Shown: piece by piece, positions 1-7,170 of the stretch
Position numbering within the stretch: position 1 is the stretch's first letter
Layout of the letters: each line of letters begins with the position of its first letter
Assembly: GCF_014297445.1 (NCBI RefSeq)
Contig: NZ_JACORU010000001.1
Span: 496,001 to 560,000 of the forward strand
Direction of reading: 5' to 3'
DNA length: 64,000 nt
DNA from: Ramlibacter albus
Lineage (GTDB): Bacteria; Pseudomonadota; Gammaproteobacteria; Burkholderiales; Burkholderiaceae_C
Made by a program: the position numbers and the translations under genes
Notes under the pieces: generated by a model
Told to the model about the DNA's origin: nothing
The model's input: only the letters and a program-made list of their open reading frames with translations
Databases searched by the model: none

Positions 1-520
1 AGCGATCGCCGCCGCGCAGCATCAGCTTGCGGCAGATGTGGTCGAGCTTCGCTTCCTGCGCGGCGTCCAGCGGCATCGCGGCGTCGCGGAAATACGCGCA
101 TGAATACACGCGGCGCGGGTCGAGCCACAGCGCGTAGAAGTCGTCGGAGACGTCGTAGTGGAACTGGACCTGCTCGGCGTCCTTCTGCAGCGTGTGCTGC
201 GCGACCGAAGCGGCGTGCCGCTTGAGCTGGGCCCACCAGCCGCCCTCGGCGGCCACGGGGCTCGTGGGAAGCAGCGAAATCACCGTCGTCATCAGGTCGC
301 GCATGCGGCCATCGAACTCCGCGCGCTTTTCGACGTACGCCTCCGCGACCCGGCCGATCTGGCCCTGCGCGAGCATGGCCAGCGCGGTCCAGTCGGCAAA
401 TGAAAGCCGAAGCGGCGCCTTCTCCGGGCCGACGTGGCGGCCGCCGGGCAGGTCGAGGCGCACCGGCACGGGCAGCAGCGCGAGCCGGTCCGAGAGTTTC
501 TTCTCGATCAGCGCTTCCAT
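1..520 (-). CDS. cfa: Cyclopropane-fatty-acyl-phospholipid synthase family methyltransferase (5' part, cut by window edge)
   Basis: I translated this frame by hand; it starts at the ATG on 520-518 and stays open to base 1, so only about 173 N-terminal residues are present. The sequence contains the stretch QFHYDVSDDFYALWLD followed by RVYSCAYF, the recognisable entry to the SAM-dependent methyltransferase domain of the Cfa family, where an FHYD-type motif precedes the SAM-binding fold. The family transfers a methylene group from SAM to the double bond of unsaturated phospholipid acyl chains at the membrane. The SAM-binding glycine motif should lie beyond the edge. It is transcribed divergently from the MarR gene, with a 144-bp shared upstream region. 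Related SAM-dependent lipid methyltransferases cannot be excluded without the rest of the gene. Confidence 0.8.
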   Translation of the reverse strand, partial: MEALIEKKLSDRLALLPVPVRLDLPGGRHVGPEKAPLRLSFADWTALAMLAQGQIGRVAEAYVEKRAEFDGRMRDLMTTVISLLPTSPVAAEGGWWAQLKRHAASVAQHTLQKDAEQVQFHYDVSDDFYALWLDPRRVYSCAYFRDAAMPLDAAQEAKLDHICRKLMLRGGDR

Positions 521-610
521 GCGGGATTCTTGCCACCGCCGGAGCGCCGCGTCAACGCAGCGGTGTAGGACGAAACCGTCACTTTGATACGGAACAAGGC
601 GGCACGCCGG

Positions 611-638
611 TTGACAGCATTTTGTTGAGGTTTAAACT
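611..638 (+). promoter_or_regulatory. Putative sigma70 promoter of the marR-ligase operon with palindrome over the -10
   Basis: A perfect -35 hexamer TTGACA (611-616) is followed after 16 bp by TAAACT (633-638), a 4/6 match to the -10. The palindrome GTTTAAAC (630-637) overlaps the -10, where an autoregulating MarR dimer would typically bind. The start codon lies 27 bp downstream. Promoter assignment is by motif only. Confidence 0.5.
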
Positions 639-664
639 ATTTAGGCCCAACCAAAGGTCGAACC

Positions 665-1141
665 ATGGACATGGAAGCCCGCGCGCACAGCGAGCACCCG
701 GAGGCGCTGCGCCTCTGGCTGCGCCTGTTGACGTGCACCCAGATCGTCGAGAAGGAAGTGCGCGCGCGCCTGCGCGAGCGCTTCGACACCACCCTGCCCC
801 GCTTCGACCTGATGGCGCAGCTCGAGCGCGCGCCCGACGGGCTGAAGATGAACGAGCTGTCGCGGCGGATGATGGTCACCGGGGGCAACGTCACCGGCAT
901 CACCGACCAGCTGGTCACCGAAGGGCTGGTGGAGCGCATCGACGTGCAGGGCGACCGGCGCGCCTACCGCGTGCGGCTCACGGCGCGCGGCCGCAAGCAG
1001 TTCAACGACATGGCGCGCCAGCATGAAAGCTGGATCGTCGATGCGTTTTCCGGGCTGACCGATCGCGAGGTCGCCACCCTGCACAAGCTGCTGGGCAAGG
1101 TGAAGGACCATGCCCGCGCCCAACTGGAGGAGCACGAATGA
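665..1141 (+). CDS. MarR family transcriptional regulator
   Basis: The 158-residue product has the usual size and layout of a MarR dimer. An N-terminal helical region is followed by a winged helix-turn-helix at about residues 58-105 (LKMNELSRRMMVTGGNVTGI), with the typical wing sequence GDRRAYRVRLTARGR, and a C-terminal dimerisation helix. MarR proteins repress nearby genes until a small, often aromatic, ligand or CoA ester binds. The stop overlaps the start of the aryl-CoA ligase gene (ATGA, 1138-1141), so the two are co-transcribed and probably translationally coupled. The likely ligand is therefore the aromatic acid or its CoA thioester (inference from context). Confidence 0.9.
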   Translation: MDMEARAHSEHPEALRLWLRLLTCTQIVEKEVRARLRERFDTTLPRFDLMAQLERAPDGLKMNELSRRMMVTGGNVTGITDQLVTEGLVERIDVQGDRRAYRVRLTARGRKQFNDMARQHESWIVDAFSGLTDREVATLHKLLGKVKDHARAQLEEHE

Positions 1142-2775
1142 ACGCGGCGCAGTACGCTGCCTCGGCGCAGCAGGACACCTTCGTGCACGACAGGCTGCCG
1201 CCGGCCGATGCCATGCCGCGCATGCTGTTCGACCGGCCGGAGCTGAAGCTGCCGGCGCGCGCCAACCTCGTCGAGGAGCTGCTCGACAAGGCGGCGCAGA
1301 AGGGTTGGGCGCAGCGGCCGATGCTGCGGTCCAGCGCGGGCGTGCTCACGTACGCGCAGGCGCGCGAGCGCGTCGACCGCATCGCGCGGGTGCTGGTGGA
1401 AGACCTCGGCCTCGTGCCCGGCAACCGCGTGCTGCTGCGCGGCGGCAATTCCGTCGGTCTCGCGCTTGCGTGGCTGGCCGTGGTGAAGGCGGGGCTCGTC
1501 GCCGTGGCCACGATGCCGCTGCTGCGCGCTCGCGAGCTGGGCGACATCATCGACAAGTCGCAGCCGGTGGTGGCGCTGTGCGATGCGCGCCTGCTGGACG
1601 AGCTGGAGCTCGCACGCAAGGAGCGGCCGGTGCTCGCGACCGTGGTGGCATTCAATGCGCCGGATCGCGCCGACTCTCTCGAGTCACGCGCTGCGTCCAG
1701 GCCCGGCGATTTCGCGGCGTGCCCGACCGCCGCCGATGACATCGCGCTGCTGGCTTTCACCTCCGGCACCACGGGCAAGCCGAAAGCCGCCGTGCACACC
1801 CACCGGGACGTGCTCGCCGCGTGCGAAGCGTGGCCGCGCCATGTGCTGCGCGCCGCGCCCGACGACATCGTCGTGGGCAGCCCGCCCCTTGCCTTCACTT
1901 TCGGGCTGGGTGGCCTGCTGGTGTTCCCGATGTGGGCCGGCTGCTCGGTGTATTTCCCCGACGCGCCGTACACGCCCGAGGCGATGGTGAAGATGATGAA
2001 CGAGGTCGGCGCCACGATCTGCTACACCGCGCCCACGTTCTACCGGCAGATGGCCCCGCATGCGAAGCAGCAGGGCCTGCGCACGCTGCGCATCAGCGTG
2101 AGCGCCGGCGAGGGCCTGCCCGATGCGACGCGGCAGTTGTGGAAGGACGCGACCGGCATCGAGATGCTCGACGGCATCGGGGCCACCGAGATGTTCCACA
2201 TCTTCATCTCGTCGGCCGGCGCCGATGTGAAACGCGGTGCGATCGGCAAGGTCGTGCCGGGCTACGTCGCGAAGGTGGTGGACGACGACGGCAACGAAGT
2301 GCCGCGCGGCACGGTCGGCAAGCTCGCTGTGATCGGGCCCACTGGCTGCAAGTACCTCGACGACGCGCGCCAGGCCAACTACGTCAAGGCCGGCTGGAAC
2401 TATCCGGGCGATGCCTTCATGCAGGACGAGGACGGCTACTTCATCTACCAGGCGCGCGCCGACGACATGATCATCACCGCCGGCTACAACGTCGGCGGGC
2501 CCGAGGTGGAGGACGCGCTGCTCAAGCACCCCGCGGTTGCCGAGTGCGGCGTGGTCGGCAAGCCTGACGAGGAGCGCGGCATGATCGTGAAAGCCTACTG
2601 CGTGCTCAAGCCCGGCAACACGGGCGATGCGGCGATGGTGAAAGCGCTGCAGGAACACGTGAAGTCGATCATCGCGCCGTTCAAATACCCGCGCGAGATC
2701 GAGTTCGTGACTGTGCTGCCGCGTACCGAAACCGGCAAGCTGCAGCGCTTCCGTTTGCGCGAGATGGCGCGCTGA
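1138..2775 (+). CDS. Aryl-CoA ligase of the benzoate/2-aminobenzoate-CoA ligase type (AMP-forming)
   Basis: This 545-residue member of the ANL superfamily would activate an aromatic acid to its CoA thioester with ATP. The phosphate-binding loop is clear (FTSGTTGKPKAAVHTH, about residues 209-224), as are the hinge and adenylate-binding segment TAGYNVGGPEVEDALL near residue 450 and the C-terminal catalytic lysine motif PRTETGKLQRFRL. Its N-terminus, with a long leader before the acyl-binding domain, and the VGGPEVED variant resemble 2-aminobenzoate- and benzoate-CoA ligases rather than fatty acyl-CoA synthetases. No ring-oxygenating or beta-oxidation enzymes follow, so the substrate cannot be fixed here. 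It is translationally coupled to the upstream MarR gene. Exact substrate is uncertain; family is secure. Confidence 0.85.
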   Translation: MNAAQYAASAQQDTFVHDRLPPADAMPRMLFDRPELKLPARANLVEELLDKAAQKGWAQRPMLRSSAGVLTYAQARERVDRIARVLVEDLGLVPGNRVLLRGGNSVGLALAWLAVVKAGLVAVATMPLLRARELGDIIDKSQPVVALCDARLLDELELARKERPVLATVVAFNAPDRADSLESRAASRPGDFAACPTAADDIALLAFTSGTTGKPKAAVHTHRDVLAACEAWPRHVLRAAPDDIVVGSPPLAFTFGLGGLLVFPMWAGCSVYFPDAPYTPEAMVKMMNEVGATICYTAPTFYRQMAPHAKQQGLRTLRISVSAGEGLPDATRQLWKDATGIEMLDGIGATEMFHIFISSAGADVKRGAIGKVVPGYVAKVVDDDGNEVPRGTVGKLAVIGPTGCKYLDDARQANYVKAGWNYPGDAFMQDEDGYFIYQARADDMIITAGYNVGGPEVEDALLKHPAVAECGVVGKPDEERGMIVKAYCVLKPGNTGDAAMVKALQEHVKSIIAPFKYPREIEFVTVLPRTETGKLQRFRLREMAR

Positions 2776-2807
2776 ACCGTCATCCCCGCGAACGCGGGAA
2801 TGACGGT
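2776..2807. terminator. Hairpin between convergent genes; dispersed palindromic repeat or bidirectional terminator
   Basis: A near-perfect inverted repeat (arms 2776-2789 and 2794-2807, one mismatch, 4-nt loop) starts right after the ligase stop and ends 9 bp before the stop of the convergent M50-HlyD gene. The arm sequence ACCGTCAT-CCCGCG resembles a palindromic element often seen between genes in Burkholderiales (from memory). There is no T-run on either side, so it is not a canonical intrinsic terminator, although its placement suits termination for both operons. Confidence 0.6.
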
Positions 2808-2816
2808 CTGCGGGCC

Positions 2817-4952
2817 TTAGAAGCTGCTCTCGCGCACCAGCACGGTCATGCCGTGCCGCAGCGCCGACGCCAGCGACTCCCACACGCCCGTGGGCACGAC
2901 GAGCCGGCCGGCCTCCACCTGCTGCGGCGCCGGGCCCGCAAGCTGCACGTCCACCTGGTAGATCGTCTCGCGTAGTTGCCACTCGCCGCGTGCATCAGCA
3001 GTCGCCGTGAGGTCGCCGCCGTGGCGACCCTCGAGTAGCGGGTGCGGCAGCACACGCGAGCCCGTCGTGTCGATGCGAACGATGCGGCCCTTCTCGATCG
3101 ACTCCTCGCCATGGCGCGGCACGAACGAAACTTCGTCGCCGACGTGCAACCGCCGCACCTGCGTCTCCGACACCCACGCACGAACCTGCGCCCGCTGCGA
3201 GTCGACGACACGGCCCAGCAACCGCTTGGGGCTGACCCATCGCCCGGGGACCAGATCGGGAGGCATGTCCACGACACGGCCGGCATGCGTCGCGCGGATC
3301 GTCATCAAAGCCAGCTCGGACGCGACGGCCTGCTGCTCCGCGAGTGCCTGCGCGAGCTCTTCCTGCAGCACGAGCGCGCGCTCGCGCTGGCGGTCGCTCG
3401 CCGGGATGCGCGAGAGCTCGCCGTTGGTGCGCTCGATGCGGATGGCGCTGGCCTGCGCGCGATACGCGAGGTCCGGCGCCTGCAGCTCGATCAGCGTCTG
3501 GCCGGGCTGCACTCCCTGCCCGGGGCGCACATGCACGGCGCCGATGCGCGCCGGGCTCGGTGCGTACAAGCGGCTTTCCTCCGCCGCGATGCGCAGGGCC
3601 GGCGCGCGTGACTCGCCCGACCACGCGAAGAGCGTGAGGCCGCCGAGGAACACGCACACCACCGCCGCCAGGCGCAGCCAGCGCGGATGCAGCTCCTTGC
3701 GCAACTTCCATAGCGCCGTTCCTTCGGACACCACGGGCCGGAAGATGAACCAGCCCACCTCCACCAGCATCAGCAGGATGCCCAGCAGCTTGAAGAAGGC
3801 GTAGTACACGAGCGCGGCGATGCCGAGGAAGACCACCGCTCGGTAGGTCCACGTCATCAGCGCAAAGGCGATCAGGAAAGTGTCCAGCTTGCGCCCGTTG
3901 CTTTCCGGCGCCGGCCGCTGCAGCCCCCACAGCAGCCGCCGCGTCCACCAGCGCGCCATGTCGCCGCTGCGCTCGTGCAGGTTGGGAAAATCCAGCGCGT
4001 CCGACAGCAGGAAGTAGCCGTCAAACCGCATGAACGGGCTCGCGTTGATCGACAGCGTGATGAGGATCGACGTGGTCGAAAGGAAGAAGAGCGCGCTGCG
4101 CAAGCCGCCCGGCGGCGCGAGTGTCCAGAGGAAGAGGCACACCAGCGCGATCGCCAGCTCGGTGACGATGCCCGCGGCCGCGATGCGGAAGCGCGCCTTG
4201 TGGTCCTGCAGCTTCCAGCTGTCGCTGGTGTCCGTGTAGAGCACCGGCCAGAGCACGAGGAACGCGAGGCCCATCACCGGCACGCGCACGCCATAGTGCC
4301 GCGCCACGAAAGCATGGCCCAGCTCGTGCAGGATCTTCGCGAAGAACGCCGCCGCCGCCGACGCCACGATGCCGTTGAACGTGAGCAGGCCCGCGAAAGC
4401 CTCCGTGTAGTCGTTCCATTCGCGCGCGAGCAGGAAGGGCGTGACGACCGCCAGGACGGCCAGCAGCACCAAGGCCGGTGCGGACACGAGCCGGCGCGCG
4501 ACGGGAAGCATCCGCACCAGCCACGCGTCCGGCCGCACCAGCGGCAACCGGAAGAACAGGTAATGGTGCAGCAGCCACATCGCCCAGTGCGACTGCCGGC
4601 GCTGCCACATCTGTTGCAGCACCATGAAGTCGGCGCGCGACGTGGTGTCGACCAGCTGGTGGCGCACGAGGAAGTCTCGCAGCACCAGCACCTCCTGCGG
4701 GTCCACCGGCGCGCCGACCTGCTCGCTGGTGCGCTGCGCCACCACGGCCGCGTTGTCGCCGGCCCGCCACTGCGCAAGCATCTCCACGTCGAACAGGCCC
4801 AGCTCGAAGTACTTGTTGCGCAGCGCGTCGTGGATGCGGTAGCGCGGCGACCCGTCGTGGAAGGTGCCCACGCGCTGCACGTGCAGGTCTTCGCGCAGGC
4901 CCGGCAGCGGCGCCTTGGCCGGGTCCTGTCCGATCGAGAGGGCGAGGCTCAT
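2817..4952 (-). CDS. Membrane M50-type metallopeptidase fused to a HlyD-like adaptor (last gene of the giant-protein operon)
   Basis: The 711-residue protein combines two usually separate modules. Residues about 20-105 resemble a small PqqD-like winged domain. A multi-helix membrane core (about 155-440) carries a zinc-binding HELGH (209-213) and the downstream motif NASPFMRFDGY (303-313), matching the N-x-x-P...(L/F)DG signature of site-2 proteases, with Asp311 as likely third ligand. After the last helix (about 437-460), residues 480-711 form a HlyD/biotinyl-lipoyl-like adaptor: a beta-hairpin half motif, a coiled-coil segment rich in Glu/Gln/Ala/Arg, then a second half ending in a beta-barrel. 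It starts 11 bp after the preceding adaptor gene. I infer a role in processing or exporting the giant protein. The key residues look intact, so an active peptidase is possible. Confidence 0.8.
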   Translation of the reverse strand: MSLALSIGQDPAKAPLPGLREDLHVQRVGTFHDGSPRYRIHDALRNKYFELGLFDVEMLAQWRAGDNAAVVAQRTSEQVGAPVDPQEVLVLRDFLVRHQLVDTTSRADFMVLQQMWQRRQSHWAMWLLHHYLFFRLPLVRPDAWLVRMLPVARRLVSAPALVLLAVLAVVTPFLLAREWNDYTEAFAGLLTFNGIVASAAAAFFAKILHELGHAFVARHYGVRVPVMGLAFLVLWPVLYTDTSDSWKLQDHKARFRIAAAGIVTELAIALVCLFLWTLAPPGGLRSALFFLSTTSILITLSINASPFMRFDGYFLLSDALDFPNLHERSGDMARWWTRRLLWGLQRPAPESNGRKLDTFLIAFALMTWTYRAVVFLGIAALVYYAFFKLLGILLMLVEVGWFIFRPVVSEGTALWKLRKELHPRWLRLAAVVCVFLGGLTLFAWSGESRAPALRIAAEESRLYAPSPARIGAVHVRPGQGVQPGQTLIELQAPDLAYRAQASAIRIERTNGELSRIPASDRQRERALVLQEELAQALAEQQAVASELALMTIRATHAGRVVDMPPDLVPGRWVSPKRLLGRVVDSQRAQVRAWVSETQVRRLHVGDEVSFVPRHGEESIEKGRIVRIDTTGSRVLPHPLLEGRHGGDLTATADARGEWQLRETIYQVDVQLAGPAPQQVEAGRLVVPTGVWESLASALRHGMTVLVRESSF

Positions 4953-4963
4953 CGGCAGGAGCC

Positions 4964-6289
4964 CTAGAAACCGATCACGCGCCGCGCGGACGCGAACGGC
5001 CTGCGCAGCAGGTAATAGCCGAGCGGCACGTAGTCGCCGTACACCTTGGCACTGCCGCGCAGGCCCAGGCGCGGCGGCTGCGTGCCCGGCGCGAACTGCG
5101 CCTTCAGCACGTACGCGAGGCCCGCATCGACGGTGTTCTCTGTTTCGTAGGCCGTCTGCGTGAGCTTGGCCGTGAGCGTGTCGAGCGGCGAGATGTTCTG
5201 GTGGAACTGCACCTCCCCGCCCAACTTCAAGTCGATGGCGTCGTCGGCGGGCAGGTGGAGCGTGAGGCCCACGCGCGCCGGGTTGGCAATGGTGGCAATG
5301 CGCTCACCCGTCGCGAGCGGACGCCCCACCCACTCGTCCGGGCTGGAGTACGTGACGAGCCCGTCGATCGGTGCCTTCAGCTGCACGCGCTCCAGCAGCT
5401 CCTCGGTGTACGCCAGCTCGGCCTGCTTTTCGTCGATGCGCGCGCGCAGCGTGAGCAGCTCGGAGCGGCTCTGGTCGTCGCCGAACGACTTGGATCCCGC
5501 ACGCGCGAACTCGGCGCGCGAGATCTCCAGCGCCTTCTGCGCCATCGCGTGGCGATTGCGGACCACGGTGTCGTCGATCGATGCGACGACGGTGCCGGCT
5601 TTCACCAGCGTGTTGGGCGGCACATGGAACTTCGCGAGCACGCCTTCGATGGGCGCGGCAATGGACGCCGGCTCCAGCGGCGTCACTTCCGCGGGCGCGA
5701 CGGCCGACAGCCTCACCGGCACCGCCATCAGCGCCACCAGCACGCCGGCCGCGACCCACATCCACTTGCGCGAGGCCCGCAGCCGCTGCCGCCACCCGGT
5801 CAACCAGCCGCGGCCCTGCCACGCAGAAAGCACCAGCGTCACCTGGCGGCAGGCAAGCTGCAGCACGGCGAGCTGCTGTTTCTCCGGCTCGTTGTCGAAA
5901 GCGGTCAGCACCCAGCCCACGAGCGTGCCCGCGGGCGAGGTGAGGCGGCACAGCACCGCGTGTTCGGGCAGCCACTCGCCCCAGTCGCGCGCCAGTTCTT
6001 CGGGCACGGACGACGGCGTGAGCACGGCGAGGTCTTCCTGCCCCGCATGGCGCACGAGCTGCGCCAGCCACTGCGCGAACGGCGCGTTCTCGTCGACCTC
6101 GGCGAGGTGCGACACGGAGGCGACGCGCACGTGGCGCACCACGTCCGGCTGCAGCAGCACGGCCAGCCGGAACGGCAGCACGGTGCCGAGCCGGTTGACG
6201 GCGACGAAGCCCGCCTCGGCGGCGGACCCCGCCCCGACCAGCTCTGCCTCGTAGCGAAGCAGCGCCTGCGCGGGATCGAGCACTTCCAT
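4964..6289 (-). CDS. HlyD-like membrane adaptor with N-terminal soluble (GAF-like) domain
   Basis: The 441-residue protein starts with about 165 residues of soluble alpha/beta sequence of GAF-like character, followed by one basic-flanked transmembrane helix (about 175-193). A periplasmic adaptor follows: biotinyl-lipoyl half (EPASIAAPIEGVLAKFHVPP), coiled coil with repeated Glu/Leu/Arg heptads, second half (LKAPIDGLVTYSSPDEWVG) and a C-terminal barrel ending at VIGF. A cytoplasmic N-domain on a HlyD-type protein would place a possible sensor or docking domain inside the cell and the adaptor in the periplasm. It lies 7 bp behind the small adaptor and 11 bp before the M50-HlyD fusion, so it is part of the same transcript. 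The GAF assignment is tentative; the adaptor part is clear. Confidence 0.75.
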   Translation of the reverse strand: MEVLDPAQALLRYEAELVGAGSAAEAGFVAVNRLGTVLPFRLAVLLQPDVVRHVRVASVSHLAEVDENAPFAQWLAQLVRHAGQEDLAVLTPSSVPEELARDWGEWLPEHAVLCRLTSPAGTLVGWVLTAFDNEPEKQQLAVLQLACRQVTLVLSAWQGRGWLTGWRQRLRASRKWMWVAAGVLVALMAVPVRLSAVAPAEVTPLEPASIAAPIEGVLAKFHVPPNTLVKAGTVVASIDDTVVRNRHAMAQKALEISRAEFARAGSKSFGDDQSRSELLTLRARIDEKQAELAYTEELLERVQLKAPIDGLVTYSSPDEWVGRPLATGERIATIANPARVGLTLHLPADDAIDLKLGGEVQFHQNISPLDTLTAKLTQTAYETENTVDAGLAYVLKAQFAPGTQPPRLGLRGSAKVYGDYVPLGYYLLRRPFASARRVIGF

Positions 6290-6296
6290 GGAGAAC

Positions 6297-7148
6297 CTAG
6301 CGCGGCGCTCCTTCGAACGTCGCCTTGCCGATCATCCCCGGCAGCACGCGTGCGGGCATGCGATCGAAGCGGCCGAGCAGCTCCACCGTCTGGCTCGACC
6401 CGTCGATGCGGCCGGAGATCTTCGACACCTGCGCGTTGTACGTGGCGCCCGTCTCGTCGATCTGCACCTTGAAGCGCGTGCCGGGCCGCACCCAGCGCAC
6501 CCACGAAGAAGGCACGTACAGCTGCACGCGCAGCGACGCGGTGTTGAGGATGTCCAGCAGCGGCTCGCCGGGCTTCACGACCTCGTGCGCATGCGCGCGC
6601 GTGCGCACCACGAGGCCGGGGAACGGCGCGGGGATCGTGCACTGGCGCTCCTGCGCCTTGGCGGACTCGAGCTGCGCCCGCGCGGTCTCCGCATCGGCGG
6701 CAGCGGTGACCACGTCGATGTCGGCAACGGCCCCCAGGCTCTGCTGCTTCAGCTTCGACAGGTGGATCTCGCGCGCCCGCAGCAGCTTGGCCTCGGCTTC
6801 CTTCACGAGCGCCACCCGCTCGGAGCAGTCGAAGGCGACGAGCAGGTCGCCGGCGCGGAAGGTGTCACCGACCTGCCGGGGCATGGCGGTGACGCGGCTG
6901 TCGCGGCCCATCTGCGAAGACAGCGTGGCTTCCTGTTCGGCCACCACCAGCACGCGCACGTCGCCGGACGAAGAAGCGATCGCTGCGGCAGGCACGGATG
7001 CGGCGCGCGCAGCCGCGGCAGCGGGAGCGTTGCGTGCGGCGGTGCCGTCGTTCACGGCAGCGGGCGCCTGCGCTTGCGCGCCCAGCGCGGCGGCCAGCAG
7101 GCCCGCGGCGAGGACGCGGGCGGCCGGCAAACGGAGGTCGGTCATCAT
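6297..7148 (-). CDS. Periplasmic adaptor (membrane fusion protein) of the giant-protein export operon
   Basis: The 283-residue product begins with a classical signal peptide (MMTDLRLPAARVLAAGLLAA, cleavage probably after AQA). I chose the ATG at 7148 because GGAAGA sits about 10 nt upstream; an ATG at 7157 is too close to that site, and a longer frame to 7262 overlaps the TolC-like gene without adding domain sequence. The mature protein has a short lipoyl half, a coiled coil (REIHLSKLKQQSLGAVADID to LESAKAQERQCTI) and the closing half PAPFPGLVVRTRAHAHEVV, then a barrel. It is short for an RND-type adaptor. Such proteins link an inner-membrane component with an outer-membrane channel; here the partners are the TolC-like gene upstream and the two HlyD-type proteins downstream. 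Confidence 0.8.
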   Translation of the reverse strand: MMTDLRLPAARVLAAGLLAAALGAQAQAPAAVNDGTAARNAPAAAAARAASVPAAAIASSSGDVRVLVVAEQEATLSSQMGRDSRVTAMPRQVGDTFRAGDLLVAFDCSERVALVKEAEAKLLRAREIHLSKLKQQSLGAVADIDVVTAAADAETARAQLESAKAQERQCTIPAPFPGLVVRTRAHAHEVVKPGEPLLDILNTASLRVQLYVPSSWVRWVRPGTRFKVQIDETGATYNAQVSKISGRIDGSSQTVELLGRFDRMPARVLPGMIGKATFEGAPR

Positions 7149-7170
7149 GTCGGGCATTCTTCCAGAAGCA

